From Luzula sylvatica (taxonomy: Eukaryota; Streptophyta; Magnoliopsida; Poales; Juncaceae): a stretch of 64,000 bases of DNA. Every line of letters starts with the position of its first letter. The stretch's first letter is position 1. The translations under genes were made by a program, and so were the position numbers. Location of the stretch: the NCBI GenBank assembly GCA_946800325.1, contig OX326957.1:22631007-22695006 (forward strand). Reading direction: 5' to 3'. The notes under the pieces are model-generated. The model had not been told where the DNA came from. It saw only the letters and a program-made list of their open reading frames with translations, and searched no databases. Below are positions 57,871 through 64,000 of this stretch, piece after piece.

Positions 57871-59648
57871 TCAATGAGGAGGGAGGTGGTAGGCGAATAT
57901 GGCATAAATGGTTTGCGTGCAGGTGAGAAGAATAATAAAGATTGATGCGTCGAGGGAGAGCATGGACCAAGGGTTGCTGAAATAATCTCGCATCAGTTTT
58001 GCCCTGTTTCTATGCCTCTTTTTGTTGCAATACTCGTTTATTTTCATAAACAACTCAGCAAGGTAGTGGTTCTCGTATACAGTGACATATCGACATGATT
58101 GGTTGAAGTAAAGGGCTACTTCCTCTTCACCGGATAACATATTGTCAATTATATCCAGGCGTTGAAGTATCGTTACATCATTTGCCGTGTTCACTATTGA
58201 ATCCATGAACGAACAGTACGACGACATTAGTTGAGGTAGTTTTGGGAATCCTTGCTGTAGGGCTACAAGATTCATTATAACGACAATTGTTTGGTCTGTA
58301 ATCCAAATAGCTGGTATCTCTAGTGCCCCTGATCGGAAGGTTATGTCTGAAAAATGACATGGTGATTTTTTTTTTTAATCTTAACTCCTGCTTCCTGCAA
58401 CTCTGTAGCACATGGAAGCGACCAGGGGGACCAACTAGGGTTTGACTTGTGATTCTTTTGAAGGTTTAGGAATGTCTTAATCAGCTCTTTTGGTCGTTTT
58501 GGCAACCAAGACGGACAAAGATAACTATGTTTTTGTGTTTTATCATGATTAATTGGTGGTTCAAGATTAAACATGTCCGCCGGGACGATATATTGGTAAC
58601 AGAGATGGAGCAAATGATTGATTTTCTTAGGTGGTGTTGGGATCTTCCTTGCCATTAATTCTTTTGCAAGTTCACAAACCATACTTTCCAAATCTTGAGA
58701 AAGAAATGCCTCGTCATATAGGGGAGTGCTATGATAGACCCATTTTCTTATCATGGACTCATTTTTTAAAAAAAAAAATTCAAATATTTGTGAAATAATA
58801 ATATTTTTTGTAAGATTCTAGTGTATATTTATCATTTAATGTTATTCAAAACATAATTTTGAAAAATTAATTAATAAATAGCCAAAATTCTTAAAATAAT
58901 TTTTTGAAAATGAGTCCATGATAATAAAATGGGTCTATCATATCACTCTCCAATTAGAAATACATCTTCTCAAAAATAAAGAAAGGGATTTGATTTTGAT
59001 TCTCTATCAAAATCAAGTCGTATGGTATCAGGGCAGCATTCCAATAAGCATCCTCAAACAATGCACTCGTTTCCGACTCTTCTTCCCGTGGGAAGAAAAA
59101 TTGAATAATAAAGGACGCATCCAATATCATCATCTGGACAAAGGGATCACTATCCATGTGAATGGTTTCATTATAGCACTCGCGTGCTGGTGCCTCTAAT
59201 GCCCTCATCTCTGTAATGCAGGACTCCAAACTAATGTTAGATGCTTTGGCGAGGAATTCTCGAAGAAGTGGCCACTTCATCTCTTCAACAGCGTGGAGAT
59301 GTTTTTTGCCATGGTGGTATGGGCCGATAGAAACAGCAGCAGGCTCGAATAGATGTGGCCTACTCTTTCGAATGCTTTCAGGAACCCGAAAAATGGTGCA
59401 CCTTTGTTCACCGTTATCCGGTAATGCTTCCAGCCTTTTACGCATAAAACTCATCAAGCTATCATCTGCACCTAGAAAAAATATTATGAGATCAGTTAGT
59501 CTGTATTGACCGTCGTATAAGTACTTTCTGTTGAACAGATCAACCAATATTTGTAGCGATAAAAATAAGTTCAATAATTAAGCTTGGTACCTTTCAGATC
59601 TTCTCCTTTCTGACCTTGTTCCAGATCAACTTCTTCTATCTCTTCCAT
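57871..59648 (-). pseudogene. DUF247 copy 3, broken and mosaic
   Basis: Exon 1 59591-59648 (ATG intact), intron 59472-59590 (GT-AG), exon 2 from 59471 downward. The 5' half (to 58955) reads IFRVPESIRKSRPHLFEPAA and the MRALEAPARECYNETIHMDS region, close to gene 1. The 3' half (58740-57871) reads LPCATELQEAGVKIKKK and NTANDVTILQRLDIIDNM, close to copy 2. A MITE (58741-58951) interrupts the ENQIPFF/EKM region, and a one-base frameshift sits in an 11-A run at 58366-58376. The C-terminal hydrophobic anchor and the downstream AATAAA context remain. Exon 1 is 36 bases shorter than in gene 1. Confidence 0.88.
58741..58951. mobile_element. MITE inside DUF247 copy 3
   Basis: 211 bp with long inverted ends: GGGGAGTGCTATGATAGACC on the left and, inverted, GGAGAGTGATATGATAGACC on the right, pairing over about 45 bases to a TCATGGACTCATTTT string. 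The core is AT-rich without an ORF. No clear target duplication; gene sequence resumes on either side. Confidence 0.82.
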
Positions 59649-59649
59649 G

Positions 59650-60960
59650 ACAGAAAAAAAAAGAGAACAAAAGCTTGTACTTCTATTTAGTTTTTAATTT
59701 TACTGTCATCTATATAGACACACAAACCATTTGATTTTTTTCATATTTAATCTAAAAAAAAGACTCTGGCAAGCTTGTATATATGGCCGGCAAGTATTAA
59801 CAAGAAACCTAGCTGATTATTTTAATTATAGTAACTGCTTGAGTTATTCTAATTATTTGAGGATTTAAATAATCTATTAGAAAATGCCATGTTTATTGAT
59901 CCAACCAACAAAGAAATACTGACCTATCTGTAAGAGTAATTAATGTTATCATGTTTATCTATAAAAGAAATCGACTTTGACTTGCATTCGACGGAGCTCA
60001 AGCTCCGTGCATGCGACGGAGCTCCTTGTGATGAAGCTCGGTGGAAAGAAAAATGTTGCAAAATTATCTCAAAATTTGAAAAAAAAGATCGGTTGGTTCA
60101 TTTATTTATTAAAAAAAATCGATTGATCTGCATTTGGGAAAAGATATGGCAAAATGCACCTTGATATTTTGTTTTTAACATGTAATTTATTTTGTTTGTT
60201 GTTGCATGATACTTGATTTCCACACCGAATGCATGTTCCTTCTGGGAAGACTTTGACACATTTGAGCTTCGCATGATTACAATCAATTGATGATGAAGCA
60301 AACCATAACGATTGGATCCCCGTCTAATTTGTCATTATAAATCGGGAATTTTATTTTGCCTCCAGATTTTACCACCGCATTCTCGTTGTTCTAATTAGCA
60401 TGACAATTAATTATAAGCACATAATAAATCATTAAAAAATATTAATTGATATGAATTTTAATTGCATATGAATTAATAGTTAAATCACGAGTCATGTGTT
60501 AATTACCATGTAATTAAGTGTGTTAATTAGAATATAGAAAATATGGCGATGAATACGGGGCAGGATAAATACCTTCTTATAAATTTGTCATCGATGTACA
60601 AATTTAAATTTATAATACATAATAATAACATTGAACAGTTCGAATTGATGTTGATCAAACAACTAACCAGATTAAATATTATGCGCATGATTAATGTAAT
60701 TGTTGATATACTGAAATTATATTAAAGCGTTCTTATCGTTTCGGAAGTCAAATGACATGGCTTAACTTGCAAGGATCAAGCTCTCATTTTTTATAGAAAA
60801 ATTCTCCTGACTAATATTTATATTTATTAAAGTTTAATGAAATAGACGGCACGATCACGTCAGTCCTTCTATTCAATGCTATTTAACCTGTTTCTGAAAA
60901 TTATAATCATAAATAATTATGTATTAGTATGGTAATAAACTTGACTCGTAAACTGCAAAT
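59650..60960 (-). other. Upstream region of DUF247 copy 3 (inverted copy of 29426-30677)
   Basis: Non-coding. Inverted and nearly identical to the gene 1 upstream region, including TATA context (59706-59716) and the GACTTCCGAAACGATAAGAA module (near 60735). A local duplication around 59985-60035 (GACGGAGCTC repeated) is private to this copy. Confidence 0.75.
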
Positions 60961-61670
60961 TCTTGGTTCGAGATTTTCATGTTTTCGTTCGATTCAATTC
61001 TTGGGACATCAAGGGGTCACATGATCGGGTGAGATCAAGTCAAATATATACATACATAATATATAACCATGTATGCATGTACAATTTTTACATGCACCAT
61101 GATGCACCATACGCTATATAAAATAGGAAAATGTTGGACATAGCCCCATCTCTCTCAAATTTTTTGATGACGATAATATGATTTAACAATTTAAAAATTA
61201 TCATATTGATTCATGGTTTGATATTTTGATTGGATGTTCAATTATAAATTAAGATAATCAAATCATAAATTAATATGTTAAATTAGTGTATTTATGTGTT
61301 AATTTTTAAGATATTAAATTATATACACGTCATCGATATTCGTACTAGGGAGGTGTATATCACGTGAAAAATATAAAACATCAAAGCCCTACAAAATATG
61401 TAAAACCTGAAAATTTTAAAATTATTTATGTAAAGAGTGTTCATAGTTTCATTCGTACCCTAACATATCGTAAGAGTATATTGACAAGACCTTAAGAAAT
61501 ACGAAAAAATCTTAAACACGTCATAGAGTAAATTATATAAACATAGTATAAATCAAATAATATTTCTTTCTTGAGCTAAATATAAAATTTTATTACTAAA
61601 TATCAACTTTTTTATTTTCAAGTTCAAAATTAGTATTTTGTCACATGTTTTGTAAAATAATATAGAAAAA
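60961..61670. other. AT-rich spacer
   Basis: No gene or repeat recognised. Confidence 0.4.
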
Positions 61671-61674
61671 GGGT

Positions 61675-61960
61675 AGTCTCGCATCACCTTGCCCTGTTCC
61701 CATGGCTTTTTTTGTTGCAATACTTATTTACGTTCATGAACAACTCACGAAGGTAATGGAAAAGCTCTATCTCAACGTGTTCTCAATTATGCCCTTGCGT
61801 TCGAGTATCATTACATCGTCTGCCGTGTTCACAATTGCATCCATGAACATACAATATGTTGATATTACTTTAGTCGTTTTTAACAATCCTTGCTGCAGGG
61901 CTATCAAATTCATCAAAATGACGGGGGTCCTATCCGTGATTACTAGTTTATGATCCGATC
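61675..61960 (-). pseudogene. DUF247 fragment, gene 1-like 3' part
   Basis: The minus strand encodes TPVILMNLIALQQGLLKTTK, then MDAIVNTADDVMILERKGII, an internal deletion of about 20 codons, then ELFHYLRELFMNVNKYCNKK. Residues are gene 1-type (not copy 2-type). It ends before the hydrophobic anchor. Confidence 0.82.
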
Positions 61961-62480
61961 CACTCAAAACAACGTGTGAATTTCCACTGCTGCTATCCAC
62001 TTCAAAGCGGACTCTTTCTTCCCTGTGTTATATTCTATTGATCCAGTTTAAGCCGTTTTCAGTCTACATAAACCTCATGCAATATTGATGACACTCACTT
62101 CAGTTAGCGAACTTTTGGATTGGGAGTAAGAACTAGTGCGCCGGGCTGCCGGTAGAAGATCTTGTAGGTATTAAGATTTTTCAATATGGATTCAAATAGA
62201 ATTTCTAATAAACAAAGATCTCTCTAATAATTCTAATAGACTCTTACAAGACTTTATGTTTTATATTTTCTGAATTGATATTTGATATATTATTTTTAAT
62301 ATAATTAATTGCTAAATATGTAAGGCCTATTTTTAGGCTCACTGATTCTTGCACTATAAGTTATTAGAAACTTGCCATATAATTGTTTCTTAAATTACTT
62401 TCATTAGAATGAAATTTGCCCTATAATTATTTCATAAATTACTTTCCTTAAAATAAAATTTTCCTAAAATTATTTGACCT
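61961..62480. other. AT-rich spacer
   Basis: No gene recognised. Confidence 0.4.
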
Positions 62481-62489
62481 AATTTAACG

Positions 62490-62735
62490 TGATAATTATT
62501 AATTCGGACTTGGGCTTATCAGCAAATTCCTCCCTTAAGCTCAAGCCTGTTATTCATCCCGATCATCGTCTTGAAAAAATTTTCTTGTTTTTGTACGCCC
62601 ACTTGACTCCTATGGGCTTGCATCCTTCTGGTAATTTGACCAAATTCCCACATCTTGTTTTCCTCGATAGTCCCAATCTTTTCATCCATCGCGATTTGTC
62701 ATTTCTTGTTTCTCACAGCCTCTTCAAATGAACTA
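62490..62735 (-). pseudogene. Copia RT N-terminal fragment
   Basis: Frame-shifting minus-strand translation: SFEEAVRNKK, stop, QIAMDEKIGTIEENKMWEF, then GVKWAYKNK-like sequence, matching the entry of the copia RT domain (compare 10060-10210). A third, separate copia remnant. Confidence 0.65.
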
Positions 62736-62744
62736 TTCTTTCAA

Positions 62745-62989
62745 GGATTTACATGATATACATGATTCATTATATTATACATGTTTTATTATTATTCTAC
62801 TTTACTTAACAATATGATATTAACTATACTTTCAAGGATAAGAACAAGTATTTTTTCAATGGAGCTAACGTGATATTTTAAAATAAAAAATATTATTCAT
62901 ATTATTTTTACAACAAAATAGAAATATACGTTTATTTTTATTTTTTCCTTTCATGGGAGCATAAATACCTTTCTAGAATTGCGCACACA

Positions 62990-63074
<85 letters not shown>

Positions 63075-63480
63075 TATGAATTTATTTATATATATTAAAA
63101 TAAGTATTAATATGTATTTCTTATATATTAAGATTATAGTGAAATATACTATGAATTTATTTATATATTAAAATAAGTATATTAATATGAATAATTTATT
63201 TAGGTGTTCTTAATACATTCAATTTACTTGTTCATTATTGTGTCTCATTACACGATTGTCTATAACAATTATGCAACACTAAATCTCGCTTGTTACTGTG
63301 ACTCGTTACACGATTGGTTACAAAAATGACAAAATCTAATACCAAGAAGGACACGTGTCAAGTTGTTATTCACTTAACATTATTGTGATTCGTTGCATAA
63401 TTGGCTACAAAAATTATGCAACACTAAATCTTTCATGATTGCTTACAAAACTAATAAAAAAAGACGCATGCCACTTTCTT
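62745..63480. repeat. Dispersed repeat, copy 2
   Basis: Homologous to 40195-40930 in the same orientation, with a TA microsatellite (62995-63073) inserted after the GGGAGCATAAATAC segment. Confidence 0.65.
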
Positions 63481-63816
63481 GTTCATTTGGAAATTTAATT
63501 CAATAATTAAGTTATACATTAATGTGATATATAACTATGAAATGCCAATTATACATTAATGACCATTATTATCTATTTTTTATATTTATAAAAAATAAAT
63601 TAGCTAATATTACCTATATAGTATGAAAAATCATGATATGTAAAAATATCAGTTACCAATGATTTTGCCATGTCATGCTTCATTATAACATTACTACTGG
63701 TGAGTTTTCACAAACTTTATTTTTACATTAAGATAAAATTAGCATATGTTTACTAGGTACCTAATTGTATATATTGCTAAAAAAATCATGAAGTTTTAGG
63801 TACAATTTATATAATA
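63481..63816. other. AT-rich spacer
   Basis: No gene recognised. Confidence 0.4.
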
Positions 63817-64000
63817 CTAGCTTTCTCCGCGCGTAATTGCGCGGAGGTCTTCAGTCTGTCATGATTTTATTTTTCTCAATACGTAATTAGATTCTACATT
63901 TTTTTTATCTGATTGTACACACATAAAAAAAATCTATCTTTTTGTAAATTTCAAAAAAACTGATCCTGTACCAAACTTTTATTTCCTAATACTCTTATGA
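63817..64000 (-). mobile_element. Helitron 3' terminus, element continues past the window
   Basis: On the minus strand an 8-bp perfect stem (CTCCGCGC / GCGCGGAG, loop 6, plus-strand 63825-63846) is followed within 4 bases by CTAG (63817-63820) and then T in the flank. Hairpin, CTRR end and A/T insertion site are Helitron hallmarks. The hairpin-to-end gap is shorter than the usual 10-12. The body lies to the right and is mostly outside the window. Confidence 0.6.

Noticed and set aside
30678..59648. Possible self-incompatibility locus
   Set aside because: DUF247 genes act at grass S and Z loci, but only one copy here is open, no partner stigma gene was recognised, and the window gives no sign of a grass. 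The family is large in all flowering plants.
1..64000. CRISPR arrays, bacterial operons or organellar inserts
   Set aside because: No regular spacer-repeat array, no prokaryotic gene order and no recognisable chloroplast or mitochondrial gene seen.

Overview
The window looks like plant nuclear DNA, probably from a dicot. It is AT-rich and dominated by nested Ty1/copia LTR retrotransposons, L1-type LINE fragments, a tRNA-derived SINE, several TIR elements, and a Helitron-type terminus. The only cellular gene family is a small cluster of DUF247 (UPF0481) genes with plant-type GT-AG introns. No organellar or bacterial gene signature was seen.

1-17 kb. A partial LTR of unknown family occupies about 1-850. 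Next is copia element A1 on the minus strand (3' LTR remnant to 1502, internal region 1503-7288, 5' LTR 7289-8456). A1 lies in an older plus-strand copia, element X (8457-12865), which also carries a family-B LTR (9029-10001) and a family-A solo LTR (11107-12111, TSD GGATA). The X 3' LTR is 12555-12865. Then follows a decayed copy of DUF247 upstream sequence, cut by a 5'-truncated LINE (LINE-1, from about 14172).

17-29 kb. LINE-1 continues to a poly(A) tract at 26660-26673. It is split by a second family-A copia, A2 (17331-25813, plus strand, apparent TSD CAAAT), so A1 and A2 form a long inverted pair. A short DUF247 exon remnant and a minus-strand LINE fragment (LINE-2) follow.

29-45 kb. 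DUF247 gene 1 (30678-32227) has a full-length open reading frame once one intron is removed. Downstream are AT-rich spacer, a SINE (TSD of 15 bp), a family-B solo LTR (TSD TACTC), a TIR element swollen by about 1.2 kb of TATAA-type repeat, a dispersed repeat, and a LINE 3' fragment. DUF247 copy 2 (42794-44402) is broken.

45-64 kb. This part holds MITE-like elements, a possible three-exon small gene near a Helitron-like hairpin, a 1.65 kb Harbinger-like element (TSD TTA), a hAT-like element (8-bp TSD, one mismatch) inside an old LINE, and a short-LTR copia start. DUF247 copy 3 (57871-59648, minus strand) is broken and mosaic and carries a MITE. Its upstream region is an inverted copy of that of gene 1. 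A fourth DUF247 fragment, a copia RT fragment, a second copy of the dispersed repeat and a Helitron 3' terminus complete the window.

Only DUF247 gene 1 looks capable of making a normal protein. Everything else recognisable is mobile DNA or its decay. The most informative signals are the history of the DUF247 copies (shared homopolymer frameshift, mosaic copy, shifted splice acceptor) and the regulatory-looking architecture of the copia LTRs (TGACG palindromes; paired dyads 172 bp apart).
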